From positions 1-32,543 of the forward strand of contig CAKQHH010000018.1 in NCBI GenBank assembly GCA_934234035.1: 32,543 nt of DNA, read 5' to 3'. Origin of the DNA: an uncultured Clostridia bacterium. GTDB lineage: Bacteria > Bacillota > Clostridia > Peptostreptococcales > Anaerovoracaceae. This document shows positions 7,781 through 15,467 of this stretch, piece after piece; positions within the stretch are counted from its first letter, which is position 1; each line of letters opens with the position of its first letter. The notes under the pieces were generated by a model. The model was not told where the DNA came from, did no database searches, and saw nothing but the letters and a program-made list of their open reading frames with translations. Position numbers and translations under genes: made by a program.

Positions 7781-7814
7781 ATTATATCAATGAAATGTTT
7801 CAGAATTATTTCTG
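7781..7814 (-). promoter_or_regulatory. Promoter and candidate operator of the secreted protein gene
   Basis: On the (-) strand TGATATAAT (-10 at 7786-7781, extended) lies about 50 nt before the start codon. The 5-bp palindrome CAGAA-N4-TTCTG (7801-7814) covers the place where the -35 would be, and no good -35 is present, which fits control by a bound regulator. Confidence 0.5.
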
Positions 7815-8017
7815 TAATTAACATTTTTTGAATTTGTTATTGAAATTTAGACGGAAGGATCTGAACAAATGGTATGGTGACTGGTTGCCCAGCTTCTTTC
7901 TTGTATACGAGTTAATATGGCTCATTGAAAATTAGGTCACTCCAAGGTCATTATGTTATCCTTTTTCTTCAATGCCAATTTGACAATTAGAATTATTTTA
8001 ATAGCAAAAATTCAATG
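7815..8017. other. AT-rich spacer with a possible 3' gene remnant
   Basis: No complete gene. On the (+) strand a frame open from about 7830 to the TAG at 7933-7935 ends with a tryptophan-rich hydrophobic run (WYGDWLPSFFLVYELIWLIE). It has no ATG and no ribosome site, so at most it is the tail of a lost gene. I see no other structure until the element at 8018. Confidence 0.3.
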
Positions 8018-8311
8018 TGCCTAGAATTTTTGCATGACTTCACGCTATTTTTACAATTACGCTTCACGCTATTTTTACAATTACTGCTGATTAGCGTGAA
8101 TGGATTTCCGCTTTCTCCATGGAAGTTCCTCTGTACAAGTCACCCTTTTGAAGACAGTTCACGCTTTTTGAAGCAGATTCCTTTTTCAGCGTGAACAATA
8201 GGCATCAGCCGGTCGCTTCAAAATTAGATTTTTGCAATTCCGGCGAATTTCGTTCACGCTAATTCTTGCTTTTGTTTCAAACAGCGTGAATCGCCCTCGA
8301 AATTCTAGGCA
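8018..8311. repeat. Symmetric non-coding element: 12-bp terminal inverted repeats around a phased 8-mer array
   Basis: The ends are perfect inverted repeats, TGCCTAGAATTT (8018-8029) and AAATTCTAGGCA (8300-8311). Inside are seven exact copies of TTCACGCT or its complement: (+) at 8039, 8063, 8158 and 8253; (-) at 8093, 8188 and 8283. Three pairs form TTCACGCT-N22-AGCGTGAA units of 38 bp that begin exactly 95 bp apart (8063, 8158, 8253). The outermost copies are each 9 nt from the terminal repeats. The first (+) copy is part of a 24-bp tandem duplication (8038-8084); without it the layout is 12-9-38-57-38-57-38-9-12 bp, perfectly symmetric. The sequences between the motifs are not conserved, so spacing rather than sequence is kept. 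I know no named element of this design. Confidence 0.85.
8038..8084 (+). repeat. 24-bp tandem duplication inside the symmetric element
   Basis: A 23-bp sequence beginning CTTCACGCTATTTTTAC occurs at 8038-8060 and again, without a mismatch, at 8062-8084. The perfect match points to a recent duplication that added an extra 8-mer copy. Confidence 0.9.
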
Positions 8312-8392
8312 TATGAGATATTGCACTTCATAAGCAAGTAATACAATTAGACATCCCGTGCATCGATCGTTTTTTTCAAATCCAGCGGCTCC

Positions 8393-8478
8393 CGGTTCGC
8401 GCTCGCCTGCCCGCAAAGCCTATGATTTCGGTTTCCGGGCGCGAACCCCGGGCCATGGAATTCAGAAAATGCGGCCCG
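8393..8478. repeat. GC-rich interspersed repeat, copy 1
   Basis: Two hairpin-forming parts: GGTTCGCGC (8394-8402) pairs with GCGCGAACC (8439-8447), and CGGGCC (8449-8454) with GGCCCG (8473-8478). The same unit occurs twice at 32351-32543. Compared with those copies the loops differ (here ATGGAATTCAGAAAAT in the second hairpin) while the stems are kept. The 81 nt between 8312 and this repeat hold nothing I recognise. Confidence 0.8.
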
Positions 8479-8513
8479 GCGGCCGGCCCGAAAGAAATGG
8501 GAAAAGTGAAGAA

Positions 8514-8556
8514 CAAAAAAACACACGCTGCCGCAGGATAATCCCACAGCAGCGTG
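8514..8556 (-). terminator. Terminator of the transketolase genes
   Basis: On the (-) strand CACGCTGC, a 17-nt loop and GCAGCGTG are followed by TGTTTTTTT (plus-strand A run at 8514-8521). It lies about 45 nt after the stop of the transketolase C-terminal subunit. Confidence 0.85.
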
Positions 8557-8602
8557 CACAAAAGGTTACTCCTTTTTTGGAAGTAAAAGTGGACATATTT
8601 AA

Positions 8603-9541
8603 TTACTTCTGCAATGCCTTTGCGGTCTCCACGATGTTCTCCACCGTGATGCCGTTCTTTGCCAGCAGACGTTCATAAGGTGCGGATTCTCCGAACTGAT
8701 CCTGGATGCCAATTCTCTTTACGATGCCCTTTCCGGATTCCGCTGCCACCTCGCATACGGCACTGCCCAGACCGTTGATGATATTGTGGTCCTCTACGGT
8801 GATGATTTTGCCGATGTCATCGATGCAGGCCTTTACGCAGTTCACATCCAGCGGCTTGATGGTGTGCATGTCAATAACTCTGGCGGAAATGCCTTCCTTT
8901 GCCAGTTCCTCTGCCGCCCGGATTGCCAGAATGACGGTATCGCCGTTGGCAATCAGCGCCACATCGGATCCATCCTGAATCTGGATGGCTTTGCCGATTT
9001 CGAACTTCTGATTCTCATCGTAGATTACCGGAACCGCATCCCGGGTGAACCGCAGATATACCGGTCCGTAGATTTCTGCCGCCTGGCGAACCAGGGCTTT
9101 GGCCGCATAGTAATCCGCCGGCATGACCACTCTCATGTTCGGAATGGTACGGAGAACGCCCATGTCTTCAATGCCCTGATGGCTGGCTCCGTCGTTGGCC
9201 GGAGTCAGGCCGCCGTGGGAGCAAGCAATCTTTACGTTCAGGTTGGTGTAGCAAATTTCCTGACGAATCTGTTCCGCCATCCGGAGGGAACCGAATACCG
9301 CGTAGGTTACCACGAATGGAATTTTTCCCGTGGTGGCCAGTCCCGCCGCAACGCCGGCGCCGTTCTGTTCTGCAATGCCCACGTTCAGATGCTGCATCGG
9401 CAGCTCCTTACGGAACTCCTGAGTTTTGCAGGATTTACCGATATCGATATCCACAACGTAGATATCCTTGTTTTCTTTACCCAGTGCTACGATTTCTTCG
9501 CCGAAACCGACACGAGTGGCAATTTTCTGTTCTGTATTCAT
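8603..9541 (-). CDS. Transketolase, C-terminal subunit
   Basis: 312 residues, equal to the pyrimidine-binding and C-terminal domains of a full transketolase. NVGIAEQNGAG (53-63) carries the catalytic Glu58 that activates thiamine diphosphate; the SHGGLTPANDGASHQGIED segment is the conserved substrate and cofactor loop. The C-terminal domain (about 190-312) includes the IKPLDV strand motif. Together with the upstream N-terminal subunit it moves two-carbon ketol units between sugar phosphates. The ATG overlaps the previous stop by one base (TAATG), so the halves are made in equal amounts. Split transketolases are common in Clostridia and archaea. Next to a TRAP transporter and a beta-hydroxyacid dehydrogenase it is likely a pathway-specific enzyme rather than the central one; the substrate is unknown. 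Confidence 0.93.
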   Translation of the reverse strand: MNTEQKIATRVGFGEEIVALGKENKDIYVVDIDIGKSCKTQEFRKELPMQHLNVGIAEQNGAGVAAGLATTGKIPFVVTYAVFGSLRMAEQIRQEICYTNLNVKIACSHGGLTPANDGASHQGIEDMGVLRTIPNMRVVMPADYYAAKALVRQAAEIYGPVYLRFTRDAVPVIYDENQKFEIGKAIQIQDGSDVALIANGDTVILAIRAAEELAKEGISARVIDMHTIKPLDVNCVKACIDDIGKIITVEDHNIINGLGSAVCEVAAESGKGIVKRIGIQDQFGESAPYERLLAKNGITVENIVETAKALQK

Positions 9542-10368
9542 TACCGACCTCCCAGTTCCTTCATCGCGATTTCGTATTCTTCATCGTTCGGTGCTTTGCC
9601 GTGCCAGCCCAGCTGGTTCTCCATGTAGGATACGCCCTTGCCCTTAACGGTGCGAGCGTCGATGAATTTCGGCTTTCCGGAAGAGGACGCATTGACTTTC
9701 CCAAAAGCATCCACTACCTGTTCCATATCGTTTCCGTCAATGTCGTAGGTCTCAAAGCCGAACGCGTCCATCTTCTTTACCACATCCAGGTGCGGGATAA
9801 TTTCATCCGTGGTGCCATCCAGCTGCAGACCGTTGTCGTCCAGGATGACCACCAGGTTATCCAGACCCCACGCGTTAGCCGCCATAAAGCCTTCCCACAG
9901 CTCACCTTCATCCAGCTCGCCGTCGCCGATTACCACATATACGCGGTAGTTCTTGCCGTCTCTTTTGCCGGCAACCGCCATTCCCACGCCTACAGAAAGT
10001 CCCTGACCCAGGGATCCGGTGGAAATATCGATGCCCGGGCATTTTCTCATGTTCGGGTGACCCTGCAGCATGGAGCCTTCTTTTCTCAGCTTATGCATCT
10101 CTTCCTCCGGAAAATATCCCAGCGTTCCCAGTGCTGCGTACTGAATCGGGCATGCATGACCCTTGGAAAGGATGAAGCGGTCCCGATCCGGCCATTCCGG
10201 ATTCTTTGGATCGATGTTCATCTCCTTGAAATACAGATATGTAACGACCTCTGCTGCCGAGAATGCACCGCCCGGGTGACCGGATTGTGCTTCATATATC
10301 ATAGTCAGAGCCTTTCGGCGCAAATCCTGCGCGCGGTCTTTCAGCTCCCCTATGCTGATATCCTTCAT
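9541..10368 (-). CDS. Transketolase, N-terminal (thiamine diphosphate-binding) subunit
   Basis: 275 residues. The thiamine diphosphate motif is GDG (148-150) with Asn179 (ILDDNGLQLDG); His31 in SGHPGG and His71 in LSKGHA are the substrate-phosphate and proton-transfer histidines of the family; STGSLGQGL (117-125) is also conserved. It forms the active enzyme with the C-terminal subunit, the active site lying between chains. ATG at 10368 has AAGGAGG at good distance. It follows the TRAP permease by 93 nt, with a hairpin in between (10415-10451) that may lower transcription from the transporter genes. Confidence 0.93.
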   Translation of the reverse strand: MKDISIGELKDRAQDLRRKALTMIYEAQSGHPGGAFSAAEVVTYLYFKEMNIDPKNPEWPDRDRFILSKGHACPIQYAALGTLGYFPEEEMHKLRKEGSMLQGHPNMRKCPGIDISTGSLGQGLSVGVGMAVAGKRDGKNYRVYVVIGDGELDEGELWEGFMAANAWGLDNLVVILDDNGLQLDGTTDEIIPHLDVVKKMDAFGFETYDIDGNDMEQVVDAFGKVNASSSGKPKFIDARTVKGKGVSYMENQLGWHGKAPNDEEYEIAMKELGGR

Positions 10369-10414
10369 GATATGACCTCCTTGTTGTTCATGAATGATTG
10401 CCCGTGTCCCATGA

Positions 10415-10451
10415 AACAGACCTGCCTGCGGGCAAGCAGCACAGGTCTGTT
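10415..10451 (-). terminator. Hairpin between dctM and transketolase, weak terminator
   Basis: Perfect 10-bp stem AACAGACCTG / CAGGTCTGTT with a 17-nt loop that can pair further inside. On the (-) strand only a short T-run (TGTTTCATG) follows, so it is more likely an attenuating or RNA-stabilising hairpin than a full stop. Confidence 0.55.
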
Positions 10452-10460
10452 ATATCTCGA

Positions 10461-11744
10461 TTAGTTCGAAATCAAGCTTGGAAGCCAGGTGGATACTGCC
10501 GGAACGTATGTTACCAGAATCAGTACCAGCAGCGATGCGAATACGAACGGCAGAACCGCTTTGGAAATTTCCTTCAGGGAAATGTTCGCAATGCCGCATC
10601 CGGTGTACAGGTTGATTCCTACCGGCGGTGTTACCAGACCGATAGCCATGTTCAGTACCATGATGGCACCCAGGTGAACCGGGTCGATGCCCAGTGCGGT
10701 TGCCACCGGGTAGAGAATCGGCAGGATGATATACATTGCCGAGTTGGCATCGATGAAGCAGCCCGCAATCAGCAGGATGATGTTCACTACCAGCAGGAAC
10801 AGAATCTTGTTGCCGCCTACCATGGTAATCAGCGTATTGCTTGCTGCGGATGCCACACCGGTAACCGTGAGCACCCAAGAGAACAGGCTGGCAGTTCCAA
10901 CGATGAACATAACCACGGCGGTCTGAGAAACGGAGTCCTTGAGAATCGTCATCAAATCTTGAAGTTTCAAGGTCTTATAGATGAAGAATCCAACCAGCAG
11001 ACCGTACAGAGCTGCCACGGCAGCCGCTTCGGTCGGGGTGAAGATTCCGCCGTAGATTCCGCCCAGGATGATAACCGGCATCATGATGCCCCAGAATGCA
11101 TCCTTGAAAGCAGCCCAACGTTCCGCACCGGTAGCCTTCGGAATGGTCTCGATTTCCCATTTCCGGCTGACGAACTTCATAGCAACAACCAGCACCACGC
11201 CCATGAGGATTCCCGGAACCAGGCCGGCAGCGAAGAGCTGGCCCACGGAATTTCCGGTGATGGATCCGTAGATTACAAAAGTAATGGACGGCGGGATGAC
11301 GATACCGATGGCACCGGCAGTGGACATCAATGCGGTGGAAGACGCTTTGTCATATCCCACCTGGGTCATTGCCGGGATGATAATCATTCCCAGAGCCGCT
11401 ACCGTCGCCGGGCCGGAACCGGAAATTGCGGCGAAGAAGCATGCAACGATGACGCATACCATCGCCATACCGCTCTTCTTGTGGCCCACCAAGGTTTTCG
11501 CAAAATCAATCAAGCGGGAAGAGATTCCACTCTTCTCCATGATATTTCCGCCCAGTATGAAGAACGGAATTGCCAGCAAAACGAATTTGCCGGTGGACGA
11601 ATAGAGATTCGCCGGAATAATGGAAAGTGGCAGATTTTCATACAGCAGTGTGATGACACTGGCCATTCCCAAAGATAACGCAATCGGAACTCCCAGAAAC
11701 AGGAGGACCGCAAAGCTTCCAAATACTACTAAGCCTGCACTCAT
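10461..11744 (-). CDS. dctM: TRAP transporter large permease (DctM family)
   Basis: 427 residues and about 12 hydrophobic helices, the usual size for DctM. Typical segments: FLGVPIALSLGMAS near the N-terminus, IPFFILGGNIMEKSG, SGSGPATVAALGMIIIPAM (the glycine-rich helical hairpin), and ATPxVGINLYTG-like VTPPVGINLYTGCGIA near the C-terminus. It forms the sodium-driven channel part of a tripartite uptake system with DctQ and the lipoprotein DctP. The ATG is preceded by AAGGAGG inside the end of dctQ (2 nt gap). Members import carboxylates or related acids; the neighbouring reductase and transketolase suggest a sugar acid or other small acidic compound. Confidence 0.95.
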   Translation of the reverse strand: MSAGLVVFGSFAVLLFLGVPIALSLGMASVITLLYENLPLSIIPANLYSSTGKFVLLAIPFFILGGNIMEKSGISSRLIDFAKTLVGHKKSGMAMVCVIVACFFAAISGSGPATVAALGMIIIPAMTQVGYDKASSTALMSTAGAIGIVIPPSITFVIYGSITGNSVGQLFAAGLVPGILMGVVLVVAMKFVSRKWEIETIPKATGAERWAAFKDAFWGIMMPVIILGGIYGGIFTPTEAAAVAALYGLLVGFFIYKTLKLQDLMTILKDSVSQTAVVMFIVGTASLFSWVLTVTGVASAASNTLITMVGGNKILFLLVVNIILLIAGCFIDANSAMYIILPILYPVATALGIDPVHLGAIMVLNMAIGLVTPPVGINLYTGCGIANISLKEISKAVLPFVFASLLVLILVTYVPAVSTWLPSLISN

Positions 11745-11746
11745 TC

Positions 11747-12235
11747 TTATGCCTCCTTATCTTCCGAGTTCGTTGCATCGCTTTTCAGCGTACGGATAAA
11801 CAGCTGGCAGTAGCGAATCGCCAGGAACGCACCGCCTACCGGAATCATGGCACCAAAGGCACCTTCCGGCCACTGCATGCCGCTGGTCTTCAGTCCCAGC
11901 GCGAATTCGTGACCGGACATCCGAATACCGAAGTACAGGATGACCAGTCCAAAGATAATGCCAAGGGCATCGCCCAACAGAGCACAAGCCTTCTGTCCCG
12001 CCGGAGAAAATCTCTCCGTCAGGACCGTCAGGCCCAAATGGGCTCCTCTTTTCGCAGCCACCGCTGCGCCGGCAATACTGAGGAGAATCAGGCCGGCATT
12101 GGTCAGCTCTTCGACGAAAGGCATGGAGCTGAGCAGGACATAGCGCGCAAATACATTGACGCATGTGAGCAGCATCATCACCAGAAGCAGGATGCCGCAT
12201 ATATTGTCTTCCAATTCATTCCAGAATTTTTTCAT
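11747..12235 (-). CDS. dctQ: TRAP transporter small permease (DctQ family)
   Basis: 162 residues, four hydrophobic helices. Family marks are the NVFARYVLLSSMPFVEELTN segment (about 26-45, conserved RY...W/F-EE) and AAKRGAHLGLTVL (about 60-72). It helps hold DctM and the binding protein together. It begins 36 nt after dctP and ends 2 nt before dctM, so all three components are one operon. Confidence 0.93.
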   Translation of the reverse strand: MKKFWNELEDNICGILLLVMMLLTCVNVFARYVLLSSMPFVEELTNAGLILLSIAGAAVAAKRGAHLGLTVLTERFSPAGQKACALLGDALGIIFGLVILYFGIRMSGHEFALGLKTSGMQWPEGAFGAMIPVGGAFLAIRYCQLFIRTLKSDATNSEDKEA

Positions 12236-12271
12236 AGGATATACCTTGCCTCACTTTCTATTTGAGTTTCA

Positions 12272-13303
12272 CTACTTCGTCACGCCGAATGCCTTGCAGG
12301 CCTCTTCGCCGTACTTCTTCATGTATTCCTGCTTCACCGGTTCTACAACCTTGCGGAATTTCTCAATGTCTGCCGGAGACAGCTCATTGATTACACAGCC
12401 GGAGTCTTTGAACTTCTGCAGGATATCTCCTTCTCCTTCCACAATCTGCTGATCCACTTCGTGGCACGCATCTTTCGCACACTCTTTCAGCAGCTTCTGG
12501 GTCTTGGAGTTCAGCGAGTTAAACTTCTCGGAGTTCGCGGTAAAAGTAAAAGCTTCATAGGTATACTTTGCGATAGTGATATACTTCTGCACTTCCTGAA
12601 TGTTTCCAGAATTGCAGGTACTCAAACTGTTGTCCTGTCCGTCGATGGTTCCCTGCTGCAGTGCGGTAAACACTTCACTCCAGCTCATCGCCTGCGGGCT
12701 GGCACCGAATGCCTTGTAGAAGGCTGTGTAGAACGCACCACCCGGAATACGAATCTTCAGACCGCTCAGATCTTCCGGCTTCTTAATGGAGCGCTTGCTG
12801 TTTGTAATCGCCTTGAAGCCGTTATGAACCGCACCCAGGTAAGTCAGACCCTTCTTGGATACCACCTTCTGGATGAACTTTCCGCCATCCCCGAAGAAGG
12901 TCTTCTCCGCCTGGTCGTAGTTCTGGAACAGCCACGGCATAGTGCATACCATCAGACGGTTATCCAGATTGGAAATGATACTGGTGGAATGGATGTCCAA
13001 ATCCGTAGTTCCGCTGGTAATCATCTCCAGACCCTTGTTCATGTTTCCGCTGGCCAGCTGATCGTTCGGGAATACTTTAATCCGAACCATGCCATCGGAA
13101 CGCTCTTCCACGTACTTCTTGAACAGGAGCGCCATTCTGGTATCATTGGCAATCTCTGTTCCGTTACAGTTGAGCAGCAGCGTTACCTGATTGTATCCGT
13201 TCTCTGCTACCTCTCCGCTGTTCTGCTTCGCACAGCCGGACAGGGAAATCGTGCAGAGCAAGGTCAACATCAAGGCAACTGCAATCAGTTTTCTTCTCTT
13301 CAA
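12272..13303 (-). CDS. dctP: TRAP transporter substrate-binding lipoprotein (DctP family)
   Basis: 343 residues. A lipoprotein signal peptide ends in LSGC (Cys24), so the protein is anchored outside the membrane. The DctP fold is clear: RIKVFPNDQLAS, GLKIRIPGGAFYTAFYKAFGASPQAMSWSEVFTALQQG (substrate-gripping region, with the Arg of KIRIP that usually binds the carboxylate) and TIDGQDN. The start is a TTG at 13303 with GGAGG only 5 nt upstream. First gene of the uptake operon, under the promoter at 13435-13463, so the transporter is probably induced by its own substrate through the GntR regulator. Confidence 0.94.
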   Translation of the reverse strand: MKRRKLIAVALMLTLLCTISLSGCAKQNSGEVAENGYNQVTLLLNCNGTEIANDTRMALLFKKYVEERSDGMVRIKVFPNDQLASGNMNKGLEMITSGTTDLDIHSTSIISNLDNRLMVCTMPWLFQNYDQAEKTFFGDGGKFIQKVVSKKGLTYLGAVHNGFKAITNSKRSIKKPEDLSGLKIRIPGGAFYTAFYKAFGASPQAMSWSEVFTALQQGTIDGQDNSLSTCNSGNIQEVQKYITIAKYTYEAFTFTANSEKFNSLNSKTQKLLKECAKDACHEVDQQIVEGEGDILQKFKDSGCVINELSPADIEKFRKVVEPVKQEYMKKYGEEACKAFGVTK

Positions 13304-13668
13304 TTTTTCCTCCTTCGCAGGCCGGATGCCTGCGATATCCCAACAACATTAACTACAAGCGGTATAGTTTTTTTCCCGGACGAATCCGGATATCACCCCA
13401 TCATTAGTTCATACCATCATGGGATGTTGGTTTTATTTTACGAACATTTTACGCTAAAGTCAACAACAAACAATATTTTGTCAAAAAATTTGTTTCAAGT
13501 AACAAATCCATCTTCTAAAATAAAGCAGAATTCCAATTGACTTTGCATGAATTTTTCATTAGTATTGAAGTGTTAAACATCCTATGTTGAACACAATTCG
13601 GTTTATGGCTGCAGGCGGTACTGTTTTTTTAATCCAAAACACGAAACATCAACAGGAGGAAACACACA
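13304..13668. promoter_or_regulatory. Shared control region of the divergent dctP and garR-like operons
   Basis: Leftward promoter: TTGACT (13463-13458), 17 nt, TAAAAT (13440-13435). Rightward promoter: TTGACT (13537-13542), 17 nt, TAGTAT (13560-13565). Between them is the inverted repeat ATTTGTT-N6-AACAAAT (13488-13507), placed 24 bp from the leftward -35 and 29 bp from the rightward one, a sensible operator for the FadR/GntR protein encoded at 14611. A small hairpin CGCAGGC/GCCTGCG (about 13316-13334) lies in the dctP leader. Confidence 0.65.
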
Positions 13669-14556
13669 ATGAAAGTAGGATTTATTGGACTGGGAATCAT
13701 GGGACGTCCCATGGCAGAACACATGGTAAAAGCAGGTCTGGATGTCATGGTATCCGACCTGAACGAGAAGATTGTTGCGGAACTGGTGGCCAAAGGTGCG
13801 ACCGCCGGAAGCAACAAGGATCTGGCGGAGCAATGCGATGTGGTGGAGATGATTCTCCCGAACGCATCCATCGTTAAGAACGTCATTTTCGGCGAAGGCG
13901 GCCTGATGGATTACATGAAGGCCGGACAGATTGTGGTAGATCACAGCTCCGTCACCGCCAACGATTCCAGAGAATGCTATGAGAAGCTGCAGGAGAAAGG
14001 CATCGGATTCTTAGATGCGCCGGTATCCGGCGGAGAGAGCGGCGCCAAGGCCGGCACGCTGGCCATCATGGTGGGCGGCGACGAGAAGGATTTCAACACC
14101 TGCGCGCCGATCTTTGACACCTACAGTTCTCAGGCAACCCTGATTGGCGATTCCGGCTCCGGAAGCATCTGCAAGCTGGCCAATCAGATCATCGTAAACA
14201 ACAACATCGCCATCGTAGCGGAAGCCCTCACCTTTGCGGCAAAAGCCGGCGTGGATCCGGAGAAGGTATACAAAGCCATCGAAGGCGGTGCTGCGCGAAG
14301 CTATGCCCTGGAAGATAAGGCGCCGATGATGGTGGAACGGAACTTCACCCCGGGCGGAACCATCAAGGTCAACCACAAGGATATCACCAACGTAATCAAC
14401 ACGGCCCACGCCATTGATTGCCCGATTCCTTACACCGCTCAGCTCTATGAAATCCAGCAGACCATGAAGGCGCACGGTCACATGGAAGAAGACCACGCCG
14501 CTTACGTTAAATATTTTGAGACGCTGGCAGACACCATCGTGGAGAAGAAGAACTAA
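13669..14556 (+). CDS. Beta-hydroxyacid dehydrogenase, GarR-like (2-hydroxy-3-oxopropionate reductase family)
   Basis: 295 residues, full family length. The NAD(P) site is GFIGLGIMGRPMA (4-16), the substrate motif DAPVSGGESGAKAGTLAIMVGG (116-137) and the catalytic Lys169 in ICKLANQ. The C-terminal all-helical domain is complete. Family members reduce C3 semialdehydes such as tartronate semialdehyde, or oxidise 3-hydroxyisobutyrate; some reduce sulfolactaldehyde. Asp30 at the end of the second strand (VSDLN) rather than Arg points to NADH. ATG has AGGAGG 9 nt upstream. It shares a regulatory region with the TRAP/transketolase operon, so it probably acts in the same pathway; the exact substrate cannot be read from the sequence. 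Confidence 0.88.
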   Translation: MKVGFIGLGIMGRPMAEHMVKAGLDVMVSDLNEKIVAELVAKGATAGSNKDLAEQCDVVEMILPNASIVKNVIFGEGGLMDYMKAGQIVVDHSSVTANDSRECYEKLQEKGIGFLDAPVSGGESGAKAGTLAIMVGGDEKDFNTCAPIFDTYSSQATLIGDSGSGSICKLANQIIVNNNIAIVAEALTFAAKAGVDPEKVYKAIEGGAARSYALEDKAPMMVERNFTPGGTIKVNHKDITNVINTAHAIDCPIPYTAQLYEIQQTMKAHGHMEEDHAAYVKYFETLADTIVEKKN

Positions 14557-14610
14557 TATCTTTCTCCCTCTGCCGCGAAACGCAGCACTGCTACACAGAA
14601 AGGAAAATTA

Positions 14611-15342
14611 ATGACTGCTTCAGATTTTATGAAGCCCATTCGCATGAAATCCGCTTCCGATATCGTTGTGGAACGATTGACAGAAGCCATCATCGACGGG
14701 CAGATTAATCCGGGAGACAAAATTCCCACCGAGCCGGAGCTGGCCTCCAGCTTCTGCGTCGGACGGAACACGGTACGAGAGGCGGTACGAACCCTGGTTG
14801 CGTACGGCATCCTGGAAATTCGCCGTCCCGAAGGTACTTTTGTATGCAAAACCTTTAAGCCGCAGACCATCAATCCGCTGATCTACAGTATGATTCTCCA
14901 GAAAAAAGAATCCTACCAAGACCTCATCGGTCTCCGGCAATGCATCGAGTTCGGTACCCTGCAGGTTATCATGGATCAAGGTCTCAATCCGGAGGATGCG
15001 GAGAACCTGCGGCAAATTGCGGTTTCCATCGAGCGGGAACTGGACGAACCCAATCCGGATCCGAAATTAATCTGCCGGACGGACATCGCCTTCCACGATG
15101 CCATCGCGAAGGCGACCCGAAACGACCTGATTGTCACCGTGAACGAGATGCTGTCCAAGCTGACCTACGGATCCCGAATCCGCACCATTGAGCAGTGCAT
15201 TCGGGAACATGACCGGAAGTATCTGGTGGACATCCATTTTGAAATCTTAAAGATTCTGGAAGAGCGGGATACGGATGCCATCGCCCACACCCTGAAGCGA
15301 AGCTACAGCTACTGGGCCAACCTGCAAATGGAAGAAGAATAA
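14611..15342 (+). CDS. FadR-type GntR-family transcriptional regulator
   Basis: 243 residues. The winged helix occupies about 12-80: SADIVVERLTEAIIDGQI-like opening, PGDKIPTEPELASSFCVGRNTVREAVRTL (recognition helix) and the wing GTFVC. The all-alpha FCD ligand domain fills about 95-235, with metal/ligand residues including Asp in RTDIAFHDAIAKA and His residues in the last helices (VDIHFEILKIL). FCD regulators sense organic acids. It lies 54 nt after the GarR-like gene on the same transcript and ends before a strong terminator. The probable target is the 13488-13507 inverted repeat, giving feedback on uptake and catabolism. Confidence 0.9.
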   Translation: MTASDFMKPIRMKSASDIVVERLTEAIIDGQINPGDKIPTEPELASSFCVGRNTVREAVRTLVAYGILEIRRPEGTFVCKTFKPQTINPLIYSMILQKKESYQDLIGLRQCIEFGTLQVIMDQGLNPEDAENLRQIAVSIERELDEPNPDPKLICRTDIAFHDAIAKATRNDLIVTVNEMLSKLTYGSRIRTIEQCIREHDRKYLVDIHFEILKILEERDTDAIAHTLKRSYSYWANLQMEEE

Positions 15343-15366
15343 CACCAAACGAATACAACCGTACAT

Positions 15367-15398
15367 GAAAAGCCCCATCGATTTCGATGGGGCTTTTC
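15367..15398. terminator. Bidirectional terminator between the GntR gene and MFS transporter 1
   Basis: Perfect stem GAAAAGCCCCATCG / CGATGGGGCTTTTC with loop ATTT, between convergent genes. The terminal A/T runs serve both directions. Confidence 0.9.
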
Positions 15399-15467
15399 GG
15401 GCAATTATATTATCACTTGGCATATTAATCCGACGGTGATTGTTATTGCTATGGCTTAAGGAAAATT

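Noticed and set aside
8018..8311. CRISPR array
   Set aside because: The conserved part is only 8 bp in alternating orientation; the 22-nt and 57-nt intervals are not flanked by a common longer repeat, and no cas gene is near.
8186..8678. Several short overlapping open frames on both strands
   Set aside because: They run through the GC-rich repeat and the terminator; similar frames appear in the repeat copies at the right edge, so they reflect the repeat and not genes.
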